A stretch of DNA of 7,646 nucleotides, taken from assembly GCA_934754855.1 (NCBI GenBank), contig CAKVJR010000081.1, forward strand, positions 1 to 7,646. Direction: 5' to 3'. A model generated the notes under the pieces. It saw only the letters and a program-made list of their open reading frames with translations. It was not told where the DNA came from and made no database searches. The translations under genes and the position numbers were made by a program. The stretch comes from an uncultured Candidatus Melainabacteria bacterium (lineage in GTDB: Bacteria > Cyanobacteriota > Vampirovibrionia > Gastranaerophilales > Gastranaerophilaceae). Below, piece by piece: positions 1 to 5,484 of the stretch; position 1 is the stretch's first letter; the number at the start of each line of letters is the position of its first letter.

Positions 1-133
1 CCTGATAATTTCTTGATAAATCTTCCAAAAACTCTTTCGCCCCAACCTTTATCGGGGGAATAAAATTTTTGTCATAATTCCCGACATAGTCATTCAAAAC
101 CCCATCTAAATCTATAAGCAATGTTTTTCTCAT
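1..133 (-). CDS. HAD-superfamily hydrolase, N-terminal fragment (runs off the left edge)
   Basis: The minus strand reads an open frame from the ATG at 133-131 to the window edge, giving 44 residues beginning MRKTLLIDLDGVLNDYVGNY. The DLDGVL stretch (residues 8-13) is HAD motif I: the first Asp (D8) is the expected nucleophile and D10 the expected general acid, typically in Mg-dependent phosphatases or phosphotransferases. An AAAGGA ribosome binding site lies a few bases upstream, within 138-145, which supports this start. The substrate cannot be told from this fragment because the cap region and motifs II-IV lie outside the window. The gene is divergent from the small XRE regulator that follows and may be its target. 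Sequence too short for the ORF list but in frame throughout. HAD family assignment is fairly safe; any specific enzyme name would be a guess. Confidence 0.7.
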   Translation of the reverse strand, partial: MRKTLLIDLDGVLNDYVGNYDKNFIPPIKVGAKEFLEDLSRNYQ

Positions 134-145
134 ATAATCCTTTCT

Positions 146-175
146 ATTATCACGTTCGTGAAAGCGATAACTCAA
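146..175 (-). promoter_or_regulatory. Promoter of the HAD-type gene
   Basis: On the minus strand a TTGAGT -35 box (plus 170-175) and a GATAAT -10 box (plus 146-151) are separated by 18 bp. They match the SigA consensus at 4/6 and 5/6 positions. The predicted start point lies just upstream of the AAAGGA ribosome binding site. The -10 box overlaps the palindrome at 150-161. Assignment rests on sequence match only. Confidence 0.5.
150..161. promoter_or_regulatory. 12-bp palindrome, possible operator for the adjacent XRE regulator
   Basis: TCACG-TT-CGTGA is an inverted repeat with perfect 5-bp arms. It overlaps the -10 box and spacer of the minus-strand promoter and lies upstream of the preferred XRE start at 197. 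Small XRE proteins commonly repress their own or a divergent promoter by binding such dyads, so this is a natural operator candidate. That the neighbouring regulator binds it is inference. Confidence 0.4.
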
Positions 176-196
176 TATTATCATTACAATCGAAAT

Positions 197-454
197 ATGC
201 AAGACAAAAAAGAAATCATATTAAATGTATTGGCAGAGGTTGTAAAAGATTTGCGAGGAAAACGCAGTCAATTTATGTTTGCCAGCGAAAATGACATTTC
301 TACATCAATTATCAGTATGATTGAAAGAGGGTTAAAAGACCCGCAATTAACGACTTTAATGAAATTAGCCGAAGCATTTGATATGAAATTCAGCGATTTT
401 GCAAAATTAATAGAAGAAAAACTACCTGATAATTTTTCTCTGATTGAAAAATAA
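197..454 (+). CDS. Small XRE-family helix-turn-helix transcriptional regulator
   Basis: This encodes an 85-residue protein from the ATG at 197 that is almost entirely one Cro/C1-type HTH domain (about residues 10-70). The recognition-helix region is DISTSIISMIERGLKDP, followed by the typical LTTLMKLAEAFDMKFSDF helices. The frame extends upstream to a GTG at 158 (98 residues), but those 13 extra residues are not HTH-like and the GTG lies inside the operator-like palindrome, so I prefer ATG 197. Neither start has a Shine-Dalgarno sequence. A TACAAT -10-like hexamer at 185-190 ends six bases before the ATG, which suggests a leaderless mRNA. It probably acts as a cytoplasmic DNA-binding repressor of this divergent region, with its own gene and the HAD-type gene as likely targets. 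No partner toxin, kinase or prophage gene is visible. Confidence 0.75.
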   Translation: MQDKKEIILNVLAEVVKDLRGKRSQFMFASENDISTSIISMIERGLKDPQLTTLMKLAEAFDMKFSDFAKLIEEKLPDNFSLIEK

Positions 455-471
455 AAATTTTCTTTAGCAGT

Positions 472-596
472 GTAGGGTCGACTTTAGTCGACCAAGTCAG
501 TTCTTGTCATTCTGAGCGTAGCGAAGAATCTGTGAAATATCTGTTTTCACAATGCTCATAGATTCTTCGGACTTCGTCCTCAGAGTGACAAGAACC
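472..596. repeat. Dispersed palindromic repeat element (modules A and B, large imperfect hairpin)
   Basis: This non-coding block has two parts. Module A (about 472-495) contains the palindrome GGTCGACT-TT-AGTCGACC at 476-493. Module B is a large inverted repeat: the arm at 500-531 (GTTCTTGTCATTCTGAG then AAGAATCT) pairs imperfectly with the arm at 560-595 (AGATTCTT then TGACAAGAAC) around a 28-nt loop. Related copies occur at 5387-5454 and in 7363-7470 and 7571-7607. Residues 472-516 match 5387-5431 over 45 bp with one difference. No ORF is supported here. Short palindromic repeats of this look are common between genes in many bacteria; whether a RAYT-like or other transposase moves these is not shown. 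Confidence 0.8.
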
Positions 597-639
597 GTAA
601 ACTTTCAACCCTTTTCTACAACCGTTCATCAAGGCAACA

Positions 640-666
640 AAAAACCGCCCTCGATGAGGACGGTTT
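640..666 (-). terminator. Rho-independent terminator of the HU gene
   Basis: Read on the minus strand, AAACCGTCCTC (plus 656-666) pairs with GAGGGCGGTTT (plus 642-652) around an ATC loop, with one T-G wobble, and runs into T residues. It begins 20 bp beyond the HU stop codon. Its sequence is almost identical to the pilin terminator at 7252-7279. Confidence 0.85.
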
Positions 667-686
667 CTAAACTTTGAGTTTGCAAA

Positions 687-962
687 CTATTTGTTAACAA
701 CTTCTTTGAATTTTTTACCAGCTGAGAATACAGGAGCAGTCTTAGCAGGAATGTCGATTGCCTTACCTGTTTGGGGGTTACGACCTGTTCTTGCTGCTCT
801 TTTTCTTGCTTCAAAAGTACCAAAGCCTACCAAAGTAACCTTTTCTCCTTTTGCAACTGTTTTTTGAACGATATCCATAAGTTCGTTAATAACGTTTGCT
901 GCTTCTTTTTGAGTAACTTTTGCTTTTTTAGCAACTTCTTGTACTAATTCTTCTTTGTTCAT
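687..962 (-). CDS. hup: DNA-binding protein HU
   Basis: This 91-residue protein is a full-length bacterial HU, a homodimeric nucleoid protein that bends and compacts DNA without strong sequence specificity. The N-terminal helices (MNKEELVQEVAKKAKVTQKE, residues 1-20) are typical. The family signature is at residues 46-66 (GFGTFEARKRAARTGRNPQTG, in two overlapping parts), including the RNP tip of the DNA-gripping beta arm at 61-63 where Pro63 intercalates. The open frame extends six codons upstream to 980, but AAAGGA at about 972-977 sits 9-10 bases before the ATG at 962, and MNKEE is the usual HU start. It has its own promoter (998-1026) and terminator (640-666), so it can be made independently of lysS upstream. 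IHF is less likely, because a homodimeric HU of this length with this arm sequence is standard. Confidence 0.96.
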   Translation of the reverse strand: MNKEELVQEVAKKAKVTQKEAANVINELMDIVQKTVAKGEKVTLVGFGTFEARKRAARTGRNPQTGKAIDIPAKTAPVFSAGKKFKEVVNK

Positions 963-997
963 GAACAATGTTCCTTTCATTTATATCCACGATTTTG

Positions 998-1026
998 ATT
1001 ATATCCGAAGATTTTTTTGAGGGCAA
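998..1026 (-). promoter_or_regulatory. Promoter of the HU gene
   Basis: On the minus strand TTGCCC (plus 1021-1026) and a perfect TATAAT (plus 998-1003) are 17 bp apart. The predicted start near 991 gives a leader of about 29 nt that contains the AAAGGA ribosome binding site. The spacer holds an A7 tract. Confidence 0.75.
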
Positions 1027-1094
1027 ACTCTGAAACATTTGTTAACATTACGTTTCGGAACACCCCGTCGGCGGTATCTCAATAACCGCTTGAA

Positions 1095-2573
1095 TTACTT
1101 GTTTCTCATCGTCGGAAACGCAATGACATCACGGATTGTAGGCGAATCGGTCAAGAGCATTACGAGTCTGTCAATACCGATACCCATACCACCTGCGGGC
1201 GGCATACCGTATTCGAGTGCGGTGATGAAGTCTTCGTCAATTTCCATTGCTTCTTCGTCGCCATTTGCTTTTGCAAGTGCTTGTGCCTCAAATCTGCTTC
1301 TTTGGTCAAGCGGATCGGTCAATTCCGAGAATGCGTTACAAAGTTCCCAACCGTTAATTCTTGTTTCAAATCTTTCGGTCAATTTCGGGTTATCTCTGTG
1401 AACTTTTGCGAGCGGTGAGATATCTCTTGGGTAGTCAATGATGTGTGTCGGTTGAATCAAGTGCGGTTCAACTCTTTCTTCAAAGATTTTTTCCAAAACC
1501 TTGCCCCAATTGTTGCAATCTTCCACGTCGATACCCAATTCATTTGCTTTTTCGACTGCTTCTTCGTAGTTGACAACGCTTGAGAAATCCATGCCCGTGT
1601 ATTCGGAAATAGCACCAATCATTGTTTTTCTGTCCCACGGCGGAGTGAGGTCAATTTCCTTACCGCAGTATGTAATTTTCATTGTTCCCAAAACGTCCAT
1701 TGCGACTGAAGAAACCATGTTTTCAACGAGAGCCATCATTTCGTTGTAATCAACGTATGCTTGGTACATCTCAATCATAGTAAATTCGGGGTTATGTCTT
1801 GTGTCGATACCTTCGTTTCTGAAGTTTCTGTTAAGTTCAAAAATCTTTTCCGAAACACCGCCGACCAAAAGTCTTTTAAGGTGAAGTTCGGGGGCAATTC
1901 TCAAAACCATATCCATATCGAGGGCGTTATGGTGAGTTACGAACGGTTTAGCGTTTGCACCTGATGCTTTTGTGTGGAGCATAGGTGTTTCAACTTCTAA
2001 GAAGCCTTGATTTGTAAGATATTCTCTGATTTTTGTGATAATTTGACTTCTGATTCTGAATGTTTTTCTGACATTTTCGTTCATAATCAAATCAATATAT
2101 CTTTGTCTGTAACGGGTTTCAAGGTCTGTTAAGCCGTGGAATTTTTCGGGCAATGCTCTCAATGATTTTGTCAAGAGAGTAACTTCGTTGACTTTAAGGC
2201 TCAATTCTCCACGGGGAGTTCTTCTGACGGCACCTGTACAACCGATGATGTCGCCGATATCGAGGAGTTTAAGTTCTTTGAATTTGTCAACGCCCATATT
2301 TTCTTTGTGGCAGAAAAGTTGGATTTTTCCGCTGTCATCTTGCAAATCCATAAACATACCCGTGTTTCTGATTGCGGTAATTCTACCTGCAACAGCGTAC
2401 CAATCGTCAGTTTCGACACCTGCTTCGAGGTCTGCATATTTTTCTTGAAGTGCTTGTGCTTTTATATTTTTACCGAATGAATATTTAAAGGGGTTAATGC
2501 CTTTATCTGCAATATCGGTGAGTTTTTGAATTCTTGCCTGACGGATATGATCCAAATTTTCTTTTTCTTCCAT
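1095..2573 (-). CDS. lysS: Lysyl-tRNA synthetase, class II
   Basis: This 492-residue enzyme charges tRNA-Lys with lysine using ATP, in the cytoplasm. An N-terminal OB-fold anticodon-binding domain (about 57-140) precedes the class II catalytic core. Motif 1 lies around GFLEVETPML (190-199), motif 2 is FRNEGIDTRHNPEFTMIE (251-268) and motif 3 is GMGIGIDRLVMLL (462-474). The GASGANAK-like segment (TKASGANAKPF, 201-211) and the PPAGGMGIGIDR end are typical of LysRS rather than AspRS or AsnRS. Length is normal for bacterial LysS. The ATG at 2573 is preceded by a strong GGAGGAA (2576-2582). It is divergent from the spermidine-synthase-like gene and upstream of HU on the same strand. No terminator with a T-run lies between lysS and HU, only a 5-bp hairpin at 1071-1089, so some read-through into HU is possible. 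Confidence 0.97.
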   Translation of the reverse strand: MEEKENLDHIRQARIQKLTDIADKGINPFKYSFGKNIKAQALQEKYADLEAGVETDDWYAVAGRITAIRNTGMFMDLQDDSGKIQLFCHKENMGVDKFKELKLLDIGDIIGCTGAVRRTPRGELSLKVNEVTLLTKSLRALPEKFHGLTDLETRYRQRYIDLIMNENVRKTFRIRSQIITKIREYLTNQGFLEVETPMLHTKASGANAKPFVTHHNALDMDMVLRIAPELHLKRLLVGGVSEKIFELNRNFRNEGIDTRHNPEFTMIEMYQAYVDYNEMMALVENMVSSVAMDVLGTMKITYCGKEIDLTPPWDRKTMIGAISEYTGMDFSSVVNYEEAVEKANELGIDVEDCNNWGKVLEKIFEERVEPHLIQPTHIIDYPRDISPLAKVHRDNPKLTERFETRINGWELCNAFSELTDPLDQRSRFEAQALAKANGDEEAMEIDEDFITALEYGMPPAGGMGIGIDRLVMLLTDSPTIRDVIAFPTMRNK

Positions 2574-2603
2574 TGTTCCTCCGTGTAAATCTTGTATGTT
2601 TTG

Positions 2604-2633
2604 ATTTTACAACAAAAAAACTTTTTGCGATAA
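2604..2633 (-). promoter_or_regulatory. Possible promoter of lysS
   Basis: On the minus strand a TAAAAT hexamer (plus 2604-2609) lies at a sensible distance from the lysS ribosome binding site. The only -35 candidate is a poor TTATCG at 18 bp. The -10 would overlap the -35 of the opposing promoter at 2606-2611, so the two divergent genes may compete for polymerase. Weak call. Confidence 0.3.
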
Positions 2634-2634
2634 T
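2606..2634 (+). promoter_or_regulatory. Promoter of the spermidine-synthase-like gene
   Basis: TTTACA (2606-2611) and GATAAT (2629-2634) are 17 bp apart, each matching the SigA consensus at 5/6 positions. The predicted start near 2641 leaves a short leader carrying the TGAGGT ribosome binding site at 2649-2654, five bases before the ATG. Confidence 0.65.
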
Positions 2635-2658
2635 TAATTAGAATAATATGAGGTTAAA

Positions 2659-3585
2659 ATGGCGGACTCTTTCAGTGAAAATGGGTTTATAATTCCCGAA
2701 AATATTATGAAAAAAGAAGATGTGGATATCGAATCCGTGGCGGTTGCTTGTGCAAGAATGGCGGAAGATGAGGTTCTTTTTCAGGTGGAATCGCCGTTTC
2801 ACTCGATTGCGGTTTGCGAAAATTCTATCGGAAGATTTTTAAGATACGGGATAAGTTTTCAGGCGGGAAAAATTAATTCTCCTGTCTATCAGGGAAATAT
2901 TCCTTACCTTAACTACTTTTTGCTTTTGTATCTGCTCAAAAAAAATGCAAAAAAAATCCTTTTAATCGGTTTTGGCACGGGAATTTTGGTAAAACAGTTC
3001 GAGAAAATTTTTGATAACCTCGAAATGTTTGACGTTGTTGACATTGAGGAAAATATTTTGCCGATAGCGAAGAAATATTTTGACTTTGAGGAAAGTGAAA
3101 AATTTAATTTTCATCTTCAAGACGCCCTTGTTTATTTGAGAAATAATAAAACAAAATATGACCTCATTATCACTGATGTTGCGGGAAATGAGGGAATTGA
3201 CGAGAGATTTTTCGAGGACGACTTTTTCAAAAATATTAAACAATCACTCAAAAAAGACGGCATTTTTGCGTTTAATTCCTGTGCAAATACTGACTTTGAC
3301 GAAGATGAGGGAACTTTTTTCGGATTTACGGTAAAAAAATATCGTGAATTTTTCAAAAACTTTGCGGTATTTAACGGCATGACCTCTGATTTGACTTACT
3401 TTAAGGCGTTTTTTGGAATTGATAAACGGGTGCTTGACGTAACGAATGCGATAATTTTTGCCTCGGATAAAGATTTTGAAAATGGCGTGTTTGAAAATAT
3501 TGACGGCAACGCCTTGGCGAAAATTTCGTCTTTGGGTGTGGATATCTTGCCCTACTCTAAGGATTTGCATAAAATTTATCGGTAA
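2659..3585 (+). CDS. Spermidine-synthase-fold, SAM-binding protein (probably not a true aminopropyltransferase)
   Basis: This 308-residue protein follows the layout of spermidine synthases. A beta-rich N-terminal part (about 40-80: ESPFHSIAVCENSIGRFLRYG) is followed by a Rossmann core with nucleotide loop LLIGFGTGIL (101-110), acidic strand end VVDIEEN (126-132), and a D155-A...YDLIITD (167-173) segment. In known enzymes the loop is GGGDGG, a Tyr-His-Glu stands in the substrate region, and the catalytic strand ends DS(S/T)DP. Here these are GFGTGI, VYQG (76-79) and DVAGN (173-177), so only the first catalytic Asp is kept and the second is Gly. I infer a relative that binds SAM or decarboxylated SAM but has a different acceptor. 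No speD or other polyamine gene is nearby. It has its own promoter and is divergent from lysS. The first 35 residues are not typical of the family. Confidence 0.7.
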   Translation: MADSFSENGFIIPENIMKKEDVDIESVAVACARMAEDEVLFQVESPFHSIAVCENSIGRFLRYGISFQAGKINSPVYQGNIPYLNYFLLLYLLKKNAKKILLIGFGTGILVKQFEKIFDNLEMFDVVDIEENILPIAKKYFDFEESEKFNFHLQDALVYLRNNKTKYDLIITDVAGNEGIDERFFEDDFFKNIKQSLKKDGIFAFNSCANTDFDEDEGTFFGFTVKKYREFFKNFAVFNGMTSDLTYFKAFFGIDKRVLDVTNAIIFASDKDFENGVFENIDGNALAKISSLGVDILPYSKDLHKIYR

Positions 3586-3602
3586 TTTTTGTAATATCAA
3601 AT

Positions 3603-3643
3603 GTCATTGCGATGACGAACGCAGTGAGGACGTGGCAATCCGG
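3603..3643. repeat. Dispersed repeat, module C (GTCATTGCGA...GGCAATCC)
   Basis: GTCATTGCGA at 3603-3612 is followed at 3634-3641 by GGCAATCC, with ATTGC and GCAAT as inverted ends. Related copies lie at 5363-5384, 6256-6285 (opposite strand), 7328-7351 and 7518-7544. It lies in the spacer after the spermidine-synthase-like gene, and any ORF running through it is a translation of the repeat. Confidence 0.7.
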
Positions 3644-3659
3644 TGTTTACTCCTTCCTT

Positions 3660-3693
3660 AAAAAAAATAATGCCACGATACTTTATTCGTGGC
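3660..3693 (-). terminator. Minus-strand Rho-independent terminator with no annotated gene upstream
   Basis: GCCACGA (3672-3678) and TCGTGGC (3687-3693) form a perfect 7-bp stem with an 8-nt loop. On the minus strand it is followed by ATTA and then eight T residues (plus 3660-3667). On the plus strand there is no T-run after the stem, so the orientation is clear. No minus-strand coding gene lies upstream of it. Confidence 0.7.
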
Positions 3694-3792
3694 GTGTTAT
3701 CAGTGTTTCGCTAAGTTTGAGTTGGCTCACTCAATTCTATTTATCTTTATAAATCAAAATACTATACTAATAATAACTTATAACTCAATATA
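3664..3792 (-). ncRNA. Candidate small RNA transcribed leftward, divergent from the second XRE gene
   Basis: A near-consensus minus-strand promoter (3799-3827) and a minus-strand terminator (3660-3693) bracket about 130 nt. This stretch has no ATG on the minus strand. The only short frame is a GTG-started 15-codon one without a ribosome binding site. The predicted RNA contains a hairpin TTGAGT-GAGCCA-ACTCAA (within 3718-3735) ahead of the terminator stem. I know of no RNA family matching it. It could be a regulatory RNA controlled by the adjacent XRE protein, or the relic of a lost gene. Expression is predicted, not shown. Confidence 0.4.
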
Positions 3793-3804
3793 GTATAACT
3801 TATA
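3759..3804. repeat. Operator-like repeats in the divergent XRE control region
   Basis: Two copies of TAACTTATA (3774-3782 and 3796-3804) start 22 bp apart, about two helical turns, and the second covers the -10 box of the minus-strand promoter. An inverted pair ATACTATA (3759-3766) and TATAGTAT (3789-3796) spans the same region. Such spacing suits cooperative binding by dimers on one DNA face. Binding by the XRE protein encoded at 3848 is inference, and AT-rich DNA raises the chance level. Confidence 0.4.
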
Positions 3805-3827
3805 GCATAATACTCTTTGCAAGTCAA
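3799..3827 (-). promoter_or_regulatory. Strong minus-strand promoter in the XRE intergenic region
   Basis: On the minus strand TTGACT (plus 3822-3827) and TATAAG (plus 3799-3804) are 17 bp apart, each matching consensus at 5/6 positions. It points away from the XRE gene at 3848 and toward the terminator at 3660-3693. Confidence 0.6.
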
Positions 3828-3847
3828 TATTTATATACTAATAAACG

Positions 3848-4078
3848 ATGGACAAAAAGAGTTTACTTAAACAGTTTGGGAAAAATGTCAAAATTGAGCG
3901 AATAAAACAGGATTTGACGCAAGAGGAACTTGCGGAAAAGATGAATGTTTCCCAAAATTACATTGCAGGGATTGAATGCGGACGGGCAAATATGTCTTTA
4001 GGAAAAATTTTAGAGTTATCTAAATTCCTAAATGTCGATATAAATGTTCTCCTAAGGTTTCAAAATAATTCAAAATAA
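3848..4078 (+). CDS. Second small XRE-family helix-turn-helix regulator
   Basis: This 76-residue protein is a single Cro/C1-type HTH domain: LTQEELAEKMNVSQNYIAGIE spans about residues 23-43, giving the scaffold and recognition helices, followed by the usual LGKILELSKFLNVDINVLL. It is likely a dimeric cytoplasmic DNA-binding repressor. The ATG at 3848 has no Shine-Dalgarno sequence. A TATACT hexamer at 3834-3839 ends eight bases before it, consistent with a leaderless transcript. The 3' end holds an exact tandem 10-bp repeat (CAAAATAATT, 4061-4080) that supplies the last codons and the stop. Its closest control target is the divergent minus-strand promoter at 3799-3827. It is about as divergent from the XRE at 197-454 as unrelated family members, so they are probably not recent duplicates. 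Confidence 0.85.
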   Translation: MDKKSLLKQFGKNVKIERIKQDLTQEELAEKMNVSQNYIAGIECGRANMSLGKILELSKFLNVDINVLLRFQNNSK

Positions 4079-4114
4079 TTTTTGACAAGATTTTTTCAAA
4101 ACAAAATTAAATAA

Positions 4115-4146
4115 TTTCTCAAAAAAAGGCAATTTTTTCAGAGAAA
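4115..4146. terminator. Possible terminator hairpin after the second XRE gene
   Basis: TTTCTC (4115-4120) pairs with GAGAAA (4141-4146), and inside them A6 pairs with T6 (4133-4138) around a GGCAA-containing loop, with a small internal loop between. The hairpin lies 37 bp after the XRE stop. It lacks a separate downstream T-run on the plus strand, so it may be only a weak terminator or simply a hairpin. Confidence 0.3.
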
Positions 4147-4329
4147 AATACTTATTATAAATGCAGGTTATTATTTGTCTGCAAATTTATCACATGAAAA
4201 ATACGCAATTTTCTGTAACTCACTCAAAATGTGGGTTTCAGATGCTATGTTAAGTTTTGTTGCGAAGAATATATCAAAAAAGTCAATTCTCATCTTTTGA
4301 CATACTTAATAAAGGAGTAGAGAGAATTC

Positions 4330-4333
4330 GGAG
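4330..4333 (+). promoter_or_regulatory. Ribosome binding site of the 290-residue orphan gene, with a second site upstream
   Basis: GGAG at 4330-4333 is eight bases before the ATG at 4342 and sets the start. A stronger AAAGGAG at 4311-4317 lies 24 bases upstream of the start with no start codon suitably placed after it. A perfect TTGACA at 4297-4302 has no acceptable -10 box, so I call no promoter in 4147-4329. Confidence 0.5.
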
Positions 4334-4341
4334 AGAGAAAT

Positions 4342-5214
4342 ATGGTAGCAGTTAATAATTTATATTCATCAAGAATCAGATTGATTCAACAACAAGAAAT
4401 CCTTAAATCAGGTAATATTAACGAATCAAATATTTCTCTTTTTTCAAACACTGAAGGACTTACGCAAGGAATGATTGACGGAACTTGCACAGACGGCAAA
4501 GACGATGGCAAAATCGGTTTGTGGGAAGGCGTTAAAAGTTTCGCAAAAGGTGCTGTAAAATCAGTTACAAATATGTTCTCAAGCCCGAAAAACTTTGTTA
4601 AAACTCTCGCAGTAGGTGCAGCATCGGCAGCATTAATCGCTGTAACAGGCGGTGCAGCAACTCCGTTCCTTATCGCAGGCGGTGCAATCGCAGGCGGTAT
4701 CCAAGCAGGTAAAGGTATTTACCAAGCAACTCAAGCAGAAACAGACGCTGAAAAAAGAGCCGCTCTTGAAAATGTCGGTGGCGGTGCAGCATCAGTTGCA
4801 ATGTCAGTTGCAGCAGGCAAAGCATACGCAAAATCAACAACTGTTAACGGAGTTAACCAAAACTTGTTCGGTAAAGGCAGCCTTGAATCTTACAAAAACG
4901 CTTACCAATTCTCAAAAGAAAATATGGCTACAAACTTCGGCAAAATGACTTCTTCAGTTAAAACTTCCGCAAAAGGTATCTACAACAACTTAGGCAACGC
5001 TAAAGCATCTTTCAAAGCAACTGCTGAAGCATTCAAAAATAACTTCAAAGGCAACTCAGATATCATCGACGGTACTTTCACAGAAGTTGTTGAACCGATG
5101 ACAACAGAATTGGCAGTTCAAAACCCGACAGTTGATTTCTCATCAATGTCAACAGCAGAAGTTATTGAAGCAACTTCAAAAGGTTACAAAAACGGCTTGG
5201 AATTCTTCTCATAA
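4342..5214 (+). CDS. Hypothetical protein with EF-hand-like loop and glycine-zipper hydrophobic segments
   Basis: I do not recognise a family for this 290-residue protein. It has no N-terminal signal peptide; the first 35 residues are polar and Gln/Asn-rich. Residues 51-62 (DGKDDGKIGLWE) fit an EF-hand calcium loop at positions 1, 5, 6, 8 and 12, but position 3 is Lys, so calcium binding is uncertain. Residues 87-127 form a hydrophobic Ala/Gly-rich stretch with GGAIAGGIQAG spacing typical of glycine zippers. A second Gly/Ala stretch is at 145-163 (VGGGAASVAMSVAAG). The C-terminal half is rich in Lys, Asn, Ser and Phe, with repeated KxxxKNxF-like patterns. There is one Cys (49). Gene composition is smoother and richer in GCA, AAC and CAA codons than the neighbouring genes, which suggests high expression. 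It is a monocistron with its own terminator. A membrane-active, envelope or exported role is possible but not shown. Confidence 0.85.
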   Translation: MVAVNNLYSSRIRLIQQQEILKSGNINESNISLFSNTEGLTQGMIDGTCTDGKDDGKIGLWEGVKSFAKGAVKSVTNMFSSPKNFVKTLAVGAASAALIAVTGGAATPFLIAGGAIAGGIQAGKGIYQATQAETDAEKRAALENVGGGAASVAMSVAAGKAYAKSTTVNGVNQNLFGKGSLESYKNAYQFSKENMATNFGKMTSSVKTSAKGIYNNLGNAKASFKATAEAFKNNFKGNSDIIDGTFTEVVEPMTTELAVQNPTVDFSSMSTAEVIEATSKGYKNGLEFFS

Positions 5215-5241
5215 TCAATAAACAAAATCTCTTATCTTTTC

Positions 5242-5271
5242 AAAAACTCCGAAAACCCTCGGAGTTTTTTT
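5242..5271 (+). terminator. Rho-independent terminator of the 290-residue orphan gene
   Basis: AAAAACTCCGA (5242-5252) and TCGGAGTTTTT (5259-5269) form an 11-bp stem with a six-base loop, running into seven Ts. It starts 28 bp after the stop codon. Confidence 0.9.
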
Positions 5272-5312
5272 GTGGGACTTTTTCAGAAAATCGGATTTTG
5301 GATTTGTTTTCC

Positions 5313-5454
5313 CTCTGCTTGCTCGTTTCTCAGAATGACACGTATAACTTCAAGCGTTCCCTGTCATTGCGAGGACGAACGCAGAAGTAGGGTCGACTTT
5401 AGTCGACCAAGACAGTTCTTGTCATTCTGAGATTTTGCAAAAACCGAAAAATCT
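5313..5454. repeat. Cluster of dispersed repeat modules between the orphan gene and tdk
   Basis: In order: a reverse-oriented CAGAATGACA copy of module B (5313-5340), a module C copy GTCATTGCGAGGACGAACGC (5363 onward), module A with the GGTCGACT-TT-AGTCGACC palindrome (5387-5410), and module B (5415-5454) whose AGATTTT and AAAATCT ends form a hairpin. The last module matches 7406-7439 over 34 bp with three differences. No gene is supported in 5272-5484. The hairpin at 5430-5454 could help end tdk transcription, but it lacks a clean T-run. Confidence 0.75.
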
Positions 5455-5484
5455 GCTAAAACATTAATAATTGCTATTAAAAAA

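Noticed and set aside
158..196. GTG start at 158 for the first XRE gene
   Set aside because: Adds 13 residues unlike the HTH family, starts inside the palindrome and has no ribosome binding site; ATG 197 fits better.
472..596. CRISPR array or insertion sequence
   Set aside because: Repeats are dispersed, not regularly spaced, and no cas or transposase gene is present in the window.
1071..1089. Terminator between lysS and HU
   Set aside because: GCGGT/ACCGC makes only a 5-bp stem with a nine-base loop and no T-run follows.
3458..3661. 67-codon plus-strand ORF overlapping the end of the spermidine-synthase-like gene
   Set aside because: Out-of-frame shadow whose C-terminus (CHCDDERSEDVA) is the usual translation of the module C repeat.
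4194..4253. 19-codon ORF (MKNTQFSVTHSKCGFQMLC) in the spacer before the orphan gene
   Set aside because: No ribosome binding site, no promoter and no recognisable features.
4297..4325. Promoter built on the perfect TTGACA at 4297
   Set aside because: No -10 hexamer at 15-19 bp; the best (TAGAGA) matches only three positions.
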